From Clostridium thailandense (GTDB taxonomy: Bacteria; Bacillota; Clostridia; Clostridiales; Clostridiaceae): DNA of 47,106 nt. Under the pieces are notes generated by a model. It had not been told where the DNA came from. It was given only the letters and a program-made list of their open reading frames with translations, and searched no databases. A program made the position numbers and the translations under genes. Numbering within the stretch: position 1 is the first letter of the stretch; each line of letters opens with the position of its first letter. Positions 33,525 through 43,781 of the stretch are shown here, in pieces. The stretch covers positions 1 through 47,106 of the forward strand of contig NZ_JAEEGC010000050.1 in NCBI RefSeq assembly GCF_019207025.1, in the 5' to 3' direction.

Positions 33525-34352
33525 TTATTTTCCTCCATTTGCAATAAAATCTAATACAGCCTGACATGTCGCATATCTATCTGCGCCTTTTATCAATTTA
33601 GTACAATAAGAAGTGAAGCTTCCAGCACCTACACAATAAACATTTTTAATGTTTGAATAATCATAAGGTCTATTGTTATCTATGGTAGAACACTTTAAAT
33701 AATCTGCCAGGTACTCTGCTGCTCTTTCATCAACTCCATTATTAAAACATACTATATTTTCCACAATATTTCCTCCTATTAGCTTGTTATAAAAGGCATC
33801 TGTCATAACATCTAAATCTACGTTACCTGATATTCCTGATACTTGACCACTTTCTGAATACTGCCATATAACATAACTTCCCCATAGAGGCGTGCTTGGA
33901 CTAGAAACTCCATAATTTGCTATCCATAATGGATATTTAGTTATAGCTGCATTCAAATAAGAATTTATATAGCTTGGATTGCAATAAATTACAGCCACTG
34001 CAACATTAGATATAATGTCTAAAAAAGCTAAACAAGCTTCTGTCATATCTCCACTACATTGTTGTTCAAAATCTAATGCAACAAAATCTGGTTTTACGCT
34101 GCTGCAGTTATTTACAAAGAAATTAGCTTCTTTTATAGCTGTTGATACATCTGTAAATCTAGCAAAATGGTATGCTCCTGCAATTAGCCCTACATCCTTT
34201 GCATTAGTTATATTTTGTTTATAATACGAATCAACAAAAGTAGTGCCTTCAGTAGCTTTAGCAACTATGAAACTCTTTCCATCCTTTTTAACTAGGCTCA
34301 TATTAACATTACCATTCAAATTACTTATATCTATTCCTTCCAAATATATCAC
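33525..34352 (-). CDS. GH25 lysozyme with CWB2-like wall-binding tail (endolysin-type)
   Basis: This 275-aa muramidase has a GH25 domain (about 1-195): EGIDISNLNG at the front, the catalytic acidic pair in VALDFEQQ, and LWIANYG/WGSYVIWQYS, characteristic of the family. The C-terminal about 75 residues include CFNNGVDERAAEYLADYL and KGADRYATCQAVLDFI, a CWB2-type motif. There is no signal peptide, as in phage endolysins that need a holin, and none is encoded nearby. It is probably a domesticated phage enzyme or an autolysin released by lysis. Confidence 0.88.
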   Translation of the reverse strand: MIYLEGIDISNLNGNVNMSLVKKDGKSFIVAKATEGTTFVDSYYKQNITNAKDVGLIAGAYHFARFTDVSTAIKEANFFVNNCSSVKPDFVALDFEQQCSGDMTEACLAFLDIISNVAVAVIYCNPSYINSYLNAAITKYPLWIANYGVSSPSTPLWGSYVIWQYSESGQVSGISGNVDLDVMTDAFYNKLIGGNIVENIVCFNNGVDERAAEYLADYLKCSTIDNNRPYDYSNIKNVYCVGAGSFTSYCTKLIKGADRYATCQAVLDFIANGGK

Positions 34353-34488
34353 TCTCCCTCTAGTAAATGTTATGTTGACAAACCTTATATGTGCAATTTT
34401 TTACTATTGGTTATAAAATAAAAATTATTATCATAAATAAGAAAAGTGTACTCATGGATAGCATAAATACACTTTCATTTAATTTATA

Positions 34489-35604
34489 TTAATAATGCAC
34501 TCGAATCAACCAGAACTTTATATTTTTGTCACTCCATCCAAGATCCCAAGGCACTCTATTTCTATCCACATTATGACAACTAACTAAAGAATATCCTTTT
34601 GTATCAACACCTGTTACAACTGAAATATGTGTAATATCTCCTTTATTTTCATAAGCAACAAAATCTCCTGGAAGTAGTTGATAAGAATTCTTATATACCT
34701 TTTCATAATTACCATATGCAATAATCGATGCTCTACCACTATAGATCATATACTCTTTAAATCCATCAGCATTTAACCATGCACGCGTTGCATCCTTGCT
34801 ATTATAGTTCCAAAGGTAGTTTTTTCTAAATCCTCCTCCTTCAAATAGTATTTGAGAGGCAAAATTCGCACAATTTCCTCCTTGAGGATTGTAGTCTCTG
34901 TATTTTTTATTATATTTAAATCCATATTCTTCCTCACTAGCTGCTCCACAATATTTATTGGCATATTCTACAGCCTTAACTCTTCTTTTACTTATATTCG
35001 AAATATCTCTTGATTGCTTAGATAATATATATTGTCTAATTGAATCAAATTTCAAGTTTTCTAAATTCAGGGAATCTGCAAAAGGATCTTCATACCATTC
35101 TTTTTTAATTATCCATACTCCATTTTTATTTTCAATGTCTAATATATGATGAGTTCCTATTCTACATGTATTCACTAATTCTGGTTGACTTTCATATATA
35201 TACTTATACTCTGTTGAACACAACAAATTTACTGTATATTTATCTCCACTGCCTTTAACGTTCCTGATTACTATTTTAGGTAAAATATCAGTAAATCTAA
35301 CTCCTTGCTTTTCTTCCCAATTGTGAATATACTTTACCTTTTTCTCTTCATGTTCATAAGCCCACATTCCAAATCTAGTGCTTTTATCAAAAATAGATCC
35401 TATCAGTTCTAAATCCTTATTTAATATAGCTTTATTTCTATTTTCGAAAATCTTTTGTATTGAATTAGTAAGTTCTTCATTAGCATTAAGATTCTTACTT
35501 AGTACTTGATTGGTATGACATATATGTATTAGTAAAGATAGAGTAGTTAATAATATAATTTTTATAGCTATTTTTCTATGTTTTTTTATCATATAAAATT
35601 TCAT
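34489..35604 (-). CDS. Exported Amidase_6-type cysteine amidase
   Basis: In 371 aa there is an N-terminal membrane/signal segment (about 10-32), a helix-strand region (about 40-175) resembling SnoaL/NTF2-like folds, and an Amidase_6-type domain (about 215-371). The domain contains AVEYANKYCG, GGNCANFASQILFEGG (nucleophile Cys), LPGDFVAYE, ITHISVVTG (His) and a VSCHNVD block. It probably acts on peptide amide bonds in the wall. GAGGAG precedes the start by nine bases. Next gene on the same strand is GH25. Confidence 0.8.
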   Translation of the reverse strand: MKFYMIKKHRKIAIKIILLTTLSLLIHICHTNQVLSKNLNANEELTNSIQKIFENRNKAILNKDLELIGSIFDKSTRFGMWAYEHEEKKVKYIHNWEEKQGVRFTDILPKIVIRNVKGSGDKYTVNLLCSTEYKYIYESQPELVNTCRIGTHHILDIENKNGVWIIKKEWYEDPFADSLNLENLKFDSIRQYILSKQSRDISNISKRRVKAVEYANKYCGAASEEEYGFKYNKKYRDYNPQGGNCANFASQILFEGGGFRKNYLWNYNSKDATRAWLNADGFKEYMIYSGRASIIAYGNYEKVYKNSYQLLPGDFVAYENKGDITHISVVTGVDTKGYSLVSCHNVDRNRVPWDLGWSDKNIKFWLIRVHY

Positions 35605-35652
35605 ATCCTAATTCTCCTCTACTTTTTAATACAAAATATATTTATTCTAATA

Positions 35653-36579
35653 TTACTTTAATAATTGATTAATTTTCTCAATATATGCTTTAGTAGAAGC
35701 CTCTTCTAAGTTAATTCCTTTGTACCATAATGATTTATCATCATTAATATTCGTAAAATATTTAGCTTTCAGAATAATTTCCGGTCTATATTCAAAATGT
35801 AAAATGTCAAAATGTCCCCATTTTCCTCCCCATACAAAGTTATTTTTTTCAAAAGTTTCAACTATTTCTTTGGAGTATGAATTTAAACGTTCTTCTCCTT
35901 CTTTAGCTGAAGACCATTTCCAATAATCCCTTCTATCACTTGCAAGATCTATAGCAATACCAAAGGAATGAGGACTTAAGCGATTGGTCCCTGCAACCAA
36001 TCGATAGTTAAAAGTGCCACTACAAGGGAACAAGCATTTCCTAACAACTTGATTTTCTTTTGAAAGAGGTACAAGATTTTCCATAGCGGTTTCAAGTGCT
36101 TCTGCAGCTCTGTTATTATTATTAAAAAGAACGCGTGTATATTTTAAATTTACACTTTTAAGATTTTTCTCTATCTGTTGCCTAGAAGATCCATAAACTT
36201 CTTTTAATAAGTCATAAGATCTGTATCTACCAGGATCATGATTTTTATCCATTAATTTATAGATATCTGTTAATGGATAAGGCTGCTCCATAGTATCTTG
36301 CAAATCTGCATTTTCAAGTTTTTCCTCGAAGGTTTTTACTTTTTTATCGTCATATAAAATTTTTTTGCCAGATTTCATTATTAAATATACATAATTGTTG
36401 TCAGCACAATTAATGTCTTTTATATATTCTGGATAAGCCATCATTAAACATAACAAGTCCTGCTTCATTTTAACATCATATTCATAGGCATTTAAGTCTC
36501 TAGAATTAGAAGCTTTTACTATATTTGTTGAGTTAACCAATAGAAAAAAAGTTACTATATAAATAAATTTCTTTTTCAT
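35653..36579 (-). CDS. Exported M15-family peptidase (VanY/CwlK-like)
   Basis: The start is ATG 36579 (MKKKFIYIVTFFLLV), with AAAGG nine bases upstream; the GTG at 36591 overlaps that site. The signal peptide runs to about residue 23. The C-terminal catalytic part has the M15 zinc ligands in SPHSFGIAIDLAS and WGHFDILHFEYRPE. It should trim L-Ala-D-Glu or D-Ala peptide bonds of peptidoglycan. The N-terminal about 100 residues are unassigned. Confidence 0.82.
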   Translation of the reverse strand: MKKKFIYIVTFFLLVNSTNIVKASNSRDLNAYEYDVKMKQDLLCLMMAYPEYIKDINCADNNYVYLIMKSGKKILYDDKKVKTFEEKLENADLQDTMEQPYPLTDIYKLMDKNHDPGRYRSYDLLKEVYGSSRQQIEKNLKSVNLKYTRVLFNNNNRAAEALETAMENLVPLSKENQVVRKCLFPCSGTFNYRLVAGTNRLSPHSFGIAIDLASDRRDYWKWSSAKEGEERLNSYSKEIVETFEKNNFVWGGKWGHFDILHFEYRPEIILKAKYFTNINDDKSLWYKGINLEEASTKAYIEKINQLLK

Positions 36580-36711
36580 ATATATGATCACCTTTCTTAC
36601 TTATTAATTTAATTTCTCTGATTTTCAATATAATTATTCACTCAGTAATCCGAATTACATATTTTTTTATTTTAATTGTATTTATATGCAAAAATTTACA
36701 TATAAAAGAAA

Positions 36712-36733
36712 CTGTCGCACTATAGTGCGACAG
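36712..36733 (-). terminator. trp operon terminator
   Basis: A perfect 22-bp palindrome (CTGTCGCACTA / TAGTGCGACAG) is followed on the minus strand by TTTCTTTT, 14 nt after the trpA stop. Confidence 0.85.
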
Positions 36734-36746
36734 CCTCTTTTTAAAC

Positions 36747-37544
36747 TTACTTTTTGCAAGCTGTACTAAGTTCATTTATAAACTTTTTCACATTTTCTAT
36801 AACTTCTTCTTTGTTTTCTGCCTCCATTATCTTTTTTATAACGGCGCTTCCAACTATAACACCATCACAATAAGTTTTTAATTCTTCAGCCATTTTTGCA
36901 CTTGATATACCAAAACCTAAAGCCTTAGGCACATCTGTGTACTCTGCCACTACTTTCATATATTCCTCTATGTTTGTGCTTATTTCATTTCTAGCACCTG
37001 TAACTCCCATAGTTGATACACAATATATAAAACCTTTAGCACCTTCTACTATAGCCTCTATACGTTCTTTAGAAGTTGGCGCTACTAATGGTATCAAGTA
37101 TACATTATACTTATCTGCAATAGCTATAATATCTTTCCTTTCTTCTAAAGGTAAATCTGGTATTATTATTCCATCTATACCCACTTCACTGCATTCACTC
37201 ATGAACTTTTCCATTCCATATTTAAATATTGAATTATAATACAACATATATACAAGAGGCACTTCAGTTTTTCTTCTGACTTTTTTCACCGTGGCCATTA
37301 TTTTAGTTATTTTAGCTCCATTTTGCAGTGCTACATTGGATGCTTCCTGTATAACTACACCGTCTGCAATAGGATCTGAGTAAGGTATCCCAAGTTCAAT
37401 TATATCAGCACCTGCCTCTTCCATTGCAAGAACTAAATCATAGGTTGCATCTAAATTAGGATATCCTGCTGTTACAAATGGTATTACTGCTTTTTTTCCT
37501 TTTTCTTTTAACTCTTTAAATTTTAAACCTATTCTATTTTCCAT
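36747..37544 (-). CDS. trpA: Tryptophan synthase alpha chain
   Basis: This 265-aa chain cleaves indole-3-glycerol phosphate to indole and glyceraldehyde-3-phosphate. Catalytic Glu lies in ADIIELGIPYSDPIADG and Asp in GIIIPDLPLEE; phosphate is held by GFGISS and VIVGSAV. The start overlaps the trpB stop (TAATG). Last gene of the operon. Confidence 0.97.
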   Translation of the reverse strand: MENRIGLKFKELKEKGKKAVIPFVTAGYPNLDATYDLVLAMEEAGADIIELGIPYSDPIADGVVIQEASNVALQNGAKITKIMATVKKVRRKTEVPLVYMLYYNSIFKYGMEKFMSECSEVGIDGIIIPDLPLEERKDIIAIADKYNVYLIPLVAPTSKERIEAIVEGAKGFIYCVSTMGVTGARNEISTNIEEYMKVVAEYTDVPKALGFGISSAKMAEELKTYCDGVIVGSAVIKKIMEAENKEEVIENVKKFINELSTACKK

Positions 37545-38719
37545 TATAGTTCTACCCCCATTATTTTTGCTACAGTATTTATATCTTTATCTCCCCTTCC
37601 TGATAAGCACACAATTATAATCTTATCTTTAGGAAGAGTTGGCGCGAGCTTCATGACATGAGCAACGGCATGTGAACTTTCTAGAGCCGGAATTATACCT
37701 TCTGCACAAGAAAGATAAGTAAATGCATCTAGTGCTTCTTTATCAGTTACCGCTTCATATTGTGCCCGTCCTATTTCCTTGTAATAGGAATGCTCTGGTC
37801 CAACACCTGGATAATCAAGTCCCGCTGAGACTGAGTAAGCAGGAAGTATTTGCCCATCTTCATCTTGAAGTACATAGGTCATCATACCATGAATTACTCC
37901 TACTGAACCCTTAGTTATAGTAGCTGCATGTTGATCTGTGTCAACACCCAAGCCTGCTGCTTCTACTCCTACTAACTTTACATCCTTATCTTTTGCAAAT
38001 GGATAGAATATTCCCATGGAATTACTTCCACCACCTACACAAGCTACTACATAGTCTGGAAGTCTTCTCTCTTTCTCCAAAATTTGTTTTCTCGCTTCAT
38101 CTCCAATTACCCTTTGAAAATCTCTAACTATGCTTGGATAAGGATGAGGTCCCATTACTGAGCCTATTACATAAAAAGTAGTGTCAACATTTGTAACCCA
38201 ATCTCTCATCGCCTCATTTACTGCATCCTTAAGAGTACGGCTTCCTGTAGTTACAGAGTTGACTTTTGAGCCCATTATTTTCATCTTAAACACATTAAGG
38301 GCTTGTCTTTCTACATCCTCCTCACCCATATATATTTCACATTCCATACCAAACATTGCTGCTATAGTTGCCGTTGCCACTCCATGTTGTCCTGCCCCTG
38401 TTTCAGCTATAATTCTCTTTTTTCCCATTCTTTTAGCTAAGAGTATTTGTCCTAATGCATTATTTATTTTATGTGCTCCAGTATGATTTAAATCTTCTCT
38501 CTTAAGGTATATCTTAGCTCCACCTAATTTTTCAGTTAACTTTTCGGCAAAATATAGTGGGTTTTCTCTTCCTACATATTCCTTAAGATAGTATCTGTAC
38601 TCCTCCATAAATTTTTCGTCATTTATTGCTTCATTATATTCTTTCTCCAGCTGAATTACTGCACTCATTATAGTTTCTGGTACATACTGTCCTCCAAATT
38701 TTCCAAATCTTCCATTCAT
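37544..38719 (-). CDS. trpB: Tryptophan synthase beta chain
   Basis: The 391-aa PLP enzyme condenses indole with serine. The PLP lysine is in [13 protein letters not shown] (about 87), the phosphate cradle is GGGSNSMG, and the acid is in ETGAGQHG. It is the standard TrpB1 type. The ATG shares its first base with the trpF stop (TAATG), so translation is coupled. Confidence 0.97.
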   Translation of the reverse strand: MNGRFGKFGGQYVPETIMSAVIQLEKEYNEAINDEKFMEEYRYYLKEYVGRENPLYFAEKLTEKLGGAKIYLKREDLNHTGAHKINNALGQILLAKRMGKKRIIAETGAGQHGVATATIAAMFGMECEIYMGEEDVERQALNVFKMKIMGSKVNSVTTGSRTLKDAVNEAMRDWVTNVDTTFYVIGSVMGPHPYPSIVRDFQRVIGDEARKQILEKERRLPDYVVACVGGGSNSMGIFYPFAKDKDVKLVGVEAAGLGVDTDQHAATITKGSVGVIHGMMTYVLQDEDGQILPAYSVSAGLDYPGVGPEHSYYKEIGRAQYEAVTDKEALDAFTYLSCAEGIIPALESSHAVAHVMKLAPTLPKDKIIIVCLSGRGDKDINTVAKIMGVEL

Positions 38720-39375
38720 TAAAAATTCCTCACTTTCTCTATAAAACTTTTTATTTTTTCAAAATTTTTTACTCCATTTTCTTCAACACCACTAGAGACA
38801 TCTACTGCATAAGGCTTAACCTTCCTTAAGGCTTCCTCTATGTTTCCAGGATTTAACCCGCCTGCCATCACTAAAGGTTTTGTTATTTTTAAGTTATTTA
38901 ATATGTTCCAATTAAAACTCATACCAGAACCTCCACTACTTCCCTTAGCACTACTATCTACAAGCATAGCTTCTATATTGTATTTACTTATATCATTTAT
39001 TTTTTCCTCATATCCTTTTATAGCCTCTTTCAAGTCTTCTTGAGAAGAACTGGCCACATCTATACTCATACACTTCCACAATTTAAATTCCTGAAGTGCC
39101 TGGATATAGTTTTTATCTTCAATACCATGTAATTGAATTACATTAAGCTTTAAATTAACTGCTATACATTTTACTTTCTCTATATCATCATTTTGAAAAA
39201 CTCCTACAGTTTTTATTCTTTTATCTAACTTATCTATTATGAGCTTTTTACCCTGCTCCAAACTCACCTGTCTCTTGCTTTTGCAAAATACAAAACCAAC
39301 ATAATCTGGAAGAAGTTCGTTTGCGTATTTTATATCTTCTTCTCTAGTTAAACCACATACTTTTACTAAAGTCAT
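38719..39375 (-). CDS. trpF: Phosphoribosylanthranilate isomerase
   Basis: This isomerase (218 aa) opens with [12 protein letters not shown], catalytic Cys7 in CGLT; VQLHG and the catalytic Asp in [14 protein letters not shown] follow. GGLNPGNI binds phosphate and [12 protein letters not shown] is the closing signature. It starts 10 nt after trpC. Confidence 0.96.
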   Translation of the reverse strand: MTLVKVCGLTREEDIKYANELLPDYVGFVFCKSKRQVSLEQGKKLIIDKLDKRIKTVGVFQNDDIEKVKCIAVNLKLNVIQLHGIEDKNYIQALQEFKLWKCMSIDVASSSQEDLKEAIKGYEEKINDISKYNIEAMLVDSSAKGSSGGSGMSFNWNILNNLKITKPLVMAGGLNPGNIEEALRKVKPYAVDVSSGVEENGVKNFEKIKSFIEKVRNF

Positions 39376-39385
39376 ATGCTCTTTT

Positions 39386-40165
39386 TTAAACCCCCTTTGC
39401 CTTTGCTGCGAAGTTTCTAATCTTTTTAATATTATCTATATTCCTCATAAAAGTTTCCCCTATAAGTACTGCCTTCACCCCCAAACCATTTAAGTAATTG
39501 ATATCTTCTGGAGTTTTTATAGCACTTTCGGATATTACAAGAATTCCAGATGGTATATTTTTTATAAGCCTTTCTGTGTTTGTTAAATCCTCTGTGAAAT
39601 CCTTAAGATTTCTATTATTTATACCTATAATAGAACAACCACTATTTAATGCTATTTTTAATTCCTCTTCATCATGAATCTCTACCAAACAATCTAGTCC
39701 AATGCTACAGGCTAAATCATAGTATTCTTTTAGTTTATCTTTTAATATGGACACTATAAGTAAAATTGCATCTGCACCTATAGCCTTTGATTGATGTATC
39801 TGGTAAGGATCAACTATAAAATCTTTTCTTAAAATAGGTTTTGAATTAACTTTTTTAACTTCCCTTATATATAAATCATTTCCCTTAAAAAAATTTTTTT
39901 CAGTAAGAACAGACACTGCATCTATATCTATATCCTCATATATTTTGGCTATTTTAATTGGATTAAAATCTTCTAAGATAACTCCTTTTGAAGGAGATGC
40001 CTTTTTTATTTCCGCAATGATTGATATTTTTTCTTTACTAAGTGATTTTTTAAAGTCTCTTTTAATCTCTTTGTTGCACCCTTCCATCAGCTTATCCAAA
40101 GAAATCTCTTCTTTTTCTAATCTCAACTGCTGTATTTTGTACGCTACTATTTCATCTAATATCAT
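39386..40165 (-). CDS. trpC: Indole-3-glycerol phosphate synthase
   Basis: Start at ATG 40165 (MILDEIVAYK), matching the family N-terminus; the frame is open from 40186. In 259 aa: IAEIKKASPSKG (catalytic Lys), VLTEKNFFKG, PILRKDFIVDPYQ, LVEIHDEEEL, GINNRNL and ISESAI. A short repeat remnant lies in the gap from trpD. Confidence 0.96.
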   Translation of the reverse strand: MILDEIVAYKIQQLRLEKEEISLDKLMEGCNKEIKRDFKKSLSKEKISIIAEIKKASPSKGVILEDFNPIKIAKIYEDIDIDAVSVLTEKNFFKGNDLYIREVKKVNSKPILRKDFIVDPYQIHQSKAIGADAILLIVSILKDKLKEYYDLACSIGLDCLVEIHDEEELKIALNSGCSIIGINNRNLKDFTEDLTNTERLIKNIPSGILVISESAIKTPEDINYLNGLGVKAVLIGETFMRNIDNIKKIRNFAAKAKGV

Positions 40166-40202
40166 TATTCGCACCACCCCTTTCATTGAACTTTTAGCAT
40201 TT

Positions 40203-40224
40203 TTTAGAGGACAGAGGACTGTTT
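40203..40224. repeat. Remnant of class II repeat between trpD and trpC
   Basis: TTTAGAGGACAGAGGACTGT resembles the core of copies A, B and G (TAGAGGACAATTGACA..AGGACAGT) with an internal deletion. It sits four bases after the trpD stop codon. Confidence 0.4.
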
Positions 40225-40227
40225 TAT

Positions 40228-41247
40228 TTAATTTGAAAGACTCTTGCTATATTCTACTAATTCCTTCAATTTATTATAAGCAGCACCTGAATCAATAAGT
40301 TCCCCTGCCAGCTTTACACCTGCTTTAATACTTTCACTTACCTTACCAACATATAATGCAGCTGCACTGTTAAGCACCACAATATTTCTCTTAGGACCTT
40401 TACTACCCTTAAGTACTTCAAGTATTATTTTCCTATTTTCTTCTGCACTCCCACCTTTTATATCCTCAATACTTGCAAGTTTAATTTCAAAATCTTCTGG
40501 ATTTATAGTATAATCTATTATTTTTCCCTCCTTCAATTCACTCACATGTGTAATAGTTGTTGTTGTTATTTCATCTAATCCATCTCCTCCTGAAACCACC
40601 ATAGCCCTTTCACAACCTAAATTTAAAAGCACCTGTGCTATTGGATTGGTCAATTTTTTATCATATACACCTAGCATCTGACCCTTTACAAAGGATGGAT
40701 TAGTAAGTGGACCTAACACATTAAATACTGTTCTTATGCCAAGCTCCTTTCTTGGCATAGCTGCATTTTTCATGGCACTATGGTATTTTTGAGCAAATAG
40801 AAAAGCCATTCCTTTTTCATCAATACATTTTTTTGCTTCTTCCGGCTGTAAATTTATATTAAACCCCAGTTCTTCAAGCACGTCAGCACTACCGCTTTTG
40901 CTCGAAACTGCTCTATTACCATGCTTTGCTATTTTAACTCCTGCAGCAGCAGCAATTATGGAGGCAACTGTGGATATATTAAAGGTTTTTCCTCCATCAC
41001 CACCGGTACCGCAGGTATCAATAACATAATCTGCTTTTAATTTTAAAGGAACAGCATTATCCCTAATAGCTTTTGCAAAGCCTGTTATTTCTTCTACCTT
41101 CTCACCTTTCATTCTGAGACCCATAAGAAATGCTCCTATTTGAGAATTTGTTCCCTTCCCTTCCATTATTTCATTCATAACGGAGTAAGCTTCTTTTTCT
41201 GTTAAGCTTTCCTTAATTGCAACTTTTTTAATTGCTTCCTTCAACAT
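40228..41247 (-). CDS. trpD: Anthranilate phosphoribosyltransferase
   Basis: ATG 41247 ([10 protein letters not shown]) has GGAGGGG seven bases before; it overlaps the trpG end by 20 nt. The 339-aa enzyme shows the PRPP/Mg motif [35 protein letters not shown], and the second metal site in GGDGLDE. It transfers phosphoribose to anthranilate. Stand-alone, not fused to TrpG. Confidence 0.96.
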   Translation of the reverse strand: MLKEAIKKVAIKESLTEKEAYSVMNEIMEGKGTNSQIGAFLMGLRMKGEKVEEITGFAKAIRDNAVPLKLKADYVIDTCGTGGDGGKTFNISTVASIIAAAAGVKIAKHGNRAVSSKSGSADVLEELGFNINLQPEEAKKCIDEKGMAFLFAQKYHSAMKNAAMPRKELGIRTVFNVLGPLTNPSFVKGQMLGVYDKKLTNPIAQVLLNLGCERAMVVSGGDGLDEITTTTITHVSELKEGKIIDYTINPEDFEIKLASIEDIKGGSAEENRKIILEVLKGSKGPKRNIVVLNSAAALYVGKVSESIKAGVKLAGELIDSGAAYNKLKELVEYSKSLSN

Positions 41248-41818
41248 GACATATCCCCTCCACAAAATTTTTAATCATGGTTTTTCCCTGCTCTGTAAGT
41301 ATTGATTCCGGATGAAATTGAAGTCCATAAACTTCGTATTCTTTGTGTTTAACTGCCATTATTTCTCTGTCATCTAAGCTTTCTCCAGTTATCATGAGCT
41401 CTTTAGGCAATGTATCCTTTTGTATTATTAATGAATGATATCTCATAACTTGTATAGAATCTTTTAAGTCTTCAAATAATTTATTTTTTTTAATTTCTAT
41501 GTAGGAGGTTTTACCATGCATTATGTTATTGGCTCTTATTACCCTACCTCCATAAGCACAGCCAATAGCTTGATGTCCAAGACATATACCCAGGATTGGA
41601 ATACTGCTTCCAAAATTTTTTATTACTTCTATACATATACCCGCATCCTCTGGTATTCCTGGTCCTGGTGACAATATAATCCCTTCTAGATTTAGTTTTT
41701 TTATATCTTCTATAGATATTTGATCATTTCTAATGACTTTTATATCTTCATATATTTCACCAATATATTGATAAAGATTGTAAGTAAAAGAATCATAATT
41801 ATCTATTAAAAGTATCAT
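41228..41818 (-). CDS. trpG: Anthranilate synthase, glutamine amidotransferase subunit
   Basis: This class I amidotransferase (196 aa) opens [13 protein letters not shown]. Its triad is Cys in [11 protein letters not shown] and His/Glu in QFHPESI. It feeds ammonia to TrpE. Start overlaps the trpE stop by one base (TAATG). Confidence 0.97.
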   Translation of the reverse strand: MILLIDNYDSFTYNLYQYIGEIYEDIKVIRNDQISIEDIKKLNLEGIILSPGPGIPEDAGICIEVIKNFGSSIPILGICLGHQAIGCAYGGRVIRANNIMHGKTSYIEIKKNKLFEDLKDSIQVMRYHSLIIQKDTLPKELMITGESLDDREIMAVKHKEYEVYGLQFHPESILTEQGKTMIKNFVEGICHVEGSN

Positions 41819-43248
41819 TATATCACCTCTATCATAGCCATAGCCTTATTTAATGTTTCCTGATATTCATTTTCTGGAACTGAATCATATACAATACCTG
41901 CTCCAGCCTGAACATATGCATATTCATCCTTAAATAATATGGTTCTTATTGCAATACAAGTATCCATATTTCCGTTAAGTGAAAAATATCCAACTGCACC
42001 TGCGTAGATTCCTCTTCTAGTGTTTTCTAGCTCATCAATTATTTCCATCGCTCTTATTTTAGGAGCCCCTGATACAGTACCCACAGGCAAGCAAGATATT
42101 AAACCATCTAAGTAGCCTAAATCTTTTCTTAGTTCTCCTGAAACTTTAGAAACTATATGCATAACATGGGAATAAAAATCTACTTTCATAAATTCATCTA
42201 CTTTTACAGAACCAAACTCACTTATTTTTCCTATATCATTTCTTCCTAAGTCTACCAACATCAAGTGTTCTGCTCTTTCTTTTTCATCACTAAGCAATTC
42301 TTCTTTTAATTTTAAATCCTCTTCTAAGCTCTTCCCTCTAGCCCTTGCTCCTGCTATCGGGTTAGTCATAACCTTACCGTTCTTCACTGATACCAAACTT
42401 TCTGGTGAGCAGCCTGCTATTTGAAACTCTTCGAAATCCATATAAAACAAATATGGTGAAGGATTTTTCGCTCTTAATCTCCTATATACATCAAAGGACT
42501 TTGATGTATTTTTAAACTGCAGTCTTTGTGATAAGACCACCTGAAAGATATCTCCTGATTTTATATATTCCTTAGCATTTTCTACCATATTGCAGTATTC
42601 TTCCTTTGTAACGTTAGAGGCAAAAGCTTTTTCTCTATTTGCTTCTGGAAGCTTATGAATTATACTTCCTGTAATTATCATATTTTTTAAGTTTTCTAAT
42701 TCCATAACTATAGCTTCATATTCCTCATCCTCATCTTCTAACACATTATAGATTAAATAAATTTCATGCTTAAAGTGGTCATAACAAATAAAAGTTTTAT
42801 AAAACATAATATAAGCTTCTGGAGTCTTTATAGTGTCTTCATTTTCGTTTGGTAATTTTTCATATTGCCTTATTACATCATAACTTGCATATCCTACAGC
42901 TCCTCCTGTAAATGGTACAGAAAGTCCAAGGGGTTCATAGGGAATATCTAAATATTTTTTTATATGATCTAATACCCTTCCCTGTATGTTTGTTACTCCC
43001 TTCTCATCTTCTATAGTTATATTATTTCTATAGCTTTTTACTTTCCTATGAGGATTCACTCCAGCAAAGGAATACCTTCCCATTTCCTTTTCCGAATATA
43101 CACTTTCGAGTAAAAACTTGTATTTTCCCTCTAGATTATAGTAAATGTTTATAGGTGTAACTTCATCTCCACTAATCTTTTTAAATACTGGGAAGGCTTT
43201 TTTTAAACTTTTATAATAATAAAATTCTTTCTCTGATATATTAATCAT
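41818..43248 (-). CDS. trpE: Anthranilate synthase, large subunit
   Basis: In 476 aa: an N-terminal domain with the tryptophan feedback motif LLES (YKFLLESVYSEKEMGRYSF), then the chorismate-binding catalytic part with PSPYLFYMDF, CSPESLV, PIAGARARG, DLGRNDIG, PVGTVSGAPKIRAME and IRTILF. ATG 43248 follows AAGGAGGATATATAG. It is the first structural gene after the T-box leader. Confidence 0.97.
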   Translation of the reverse strand: MINISEKEFYYYKSLKKAFPVFKKISGDEVTPINIYYNLEGKYKFLLESVYSEKEMGRYSFAGVNPHRKVKSYRNNITIEDEKGVTNIQGRVLDHIKKYLDIPYEPLGLSVPFTGGAVGYASYDVIRQYEKLPNENEDTIKTPEAYIMFYKTFICYDHFKHEIYLIYNVLEDEDEEYEAIVMELENLKNMIITGSIIHKLPEANREKAFASNVTKEEYCNMVENAKEYIKSGDIFQVVLSQRLQFKNTSKSFDVYRRLRAKNPSPYLFYMDFEEFQIAGCSPESLVSVKNGKVMTNPIAGARARGKSLEEDLKLKEELLSDEKERAEHLMLVDLGRNDIGKISEFGSVKVDEFMKVDFYSHVMHIVSKVSGELRKDLGYLDGLISCLPVGTVSGAPKIRAMEIIDELENTRRGIYAGAVGYFSLNGNMDTCIAIRTILFKDEYAYVQAGAGIVYDSVPENEYQETLNKAMAMIEVI

Positions 43249-43305
43249 CTATATATCCTCCTTCTTTTCAAGTAAAATTAATGCTAGCAAAGTAAATTTA
43301 AATGC

Positions 43306-43651
43306 AAAAAAAGCCATTCAATCCACAAAATGGGACGAAATGACCGCGGTGCCACCCAAATTAGTTCGCACTTATGGTGTATTTTGAGAAATAAAAAACA
43401 CCTCATCCACAAAGGACGAAATGCTAAATTTCGTTATACCACCTAAGTACAAAACTATCTCTTCCGGGTACAGATTTTACTCGATACCCTGTCTTTTTAA
43501 CGGTAGACTACCGGTTACTGCTACTATCATTTCGCATCACACCTCCAAGACCCATTCAACACAGGCTACAGTATTTGGCTCACACCACTCCAAACTCGCT
43601 TAAACTAAATTCCCATATTTACTCTTTCTTGTCATAGGCTTTAACTACTTG
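43306..43651 (-). ncRNA. Tryptophan T-box leader with two antiterminator/terminator modules
   Basis: One Stem I is visible: AGCGAGTTTGG..GGTGTGAGCC distal region and a specifier loop GAATGGGTC whose TGG (43554-43552) is the Trp codon. Module 1: degenerate T-box AGGTGGTATAACG (43444-43432) and terminator CATTTCGTCC / GGATGAGGTG plus TTTTTT (43423-43393). Module 2: canonical GGGTGGCACCGCGG (43357-43344) and terminator ending TTTTTTT (43342-43306). Uncharged tRNA-Trp should favour readthrough into trpE. The two terminators share CATTTCGTCC and TTTGTGGAT, indicating duplication. Confidence 0.92.
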
Positions 43652-43657
43652 CTCTTA

Positions 43658-43686
43658 ATTGTATACACTTTTTTATGCTTTGTCAA
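43658..43686 (-). promoter_or_regulatory. trp operon promoter
   Basis: TTGACA (43686-43681), 17-nt spacer and TACAAT (43663-43658), directly upstream of the T-box; the start site should be near 43651. Confidence 0.88.
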
Positions 43687-43781
43687 CAATAAAATTATGT
43701 AATATAATAAAGTATAGGTATATGCAAATATTGTTTATATACCCTGAAATATGTAGATAAAAGTTGAAATGGGGGATGGAC

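Noticed and set aside
43421..43603. 60-aa plus-strand frame over the T-box
   Set aside because: Antisense to a structured regulatory RNA, no ribosome site.
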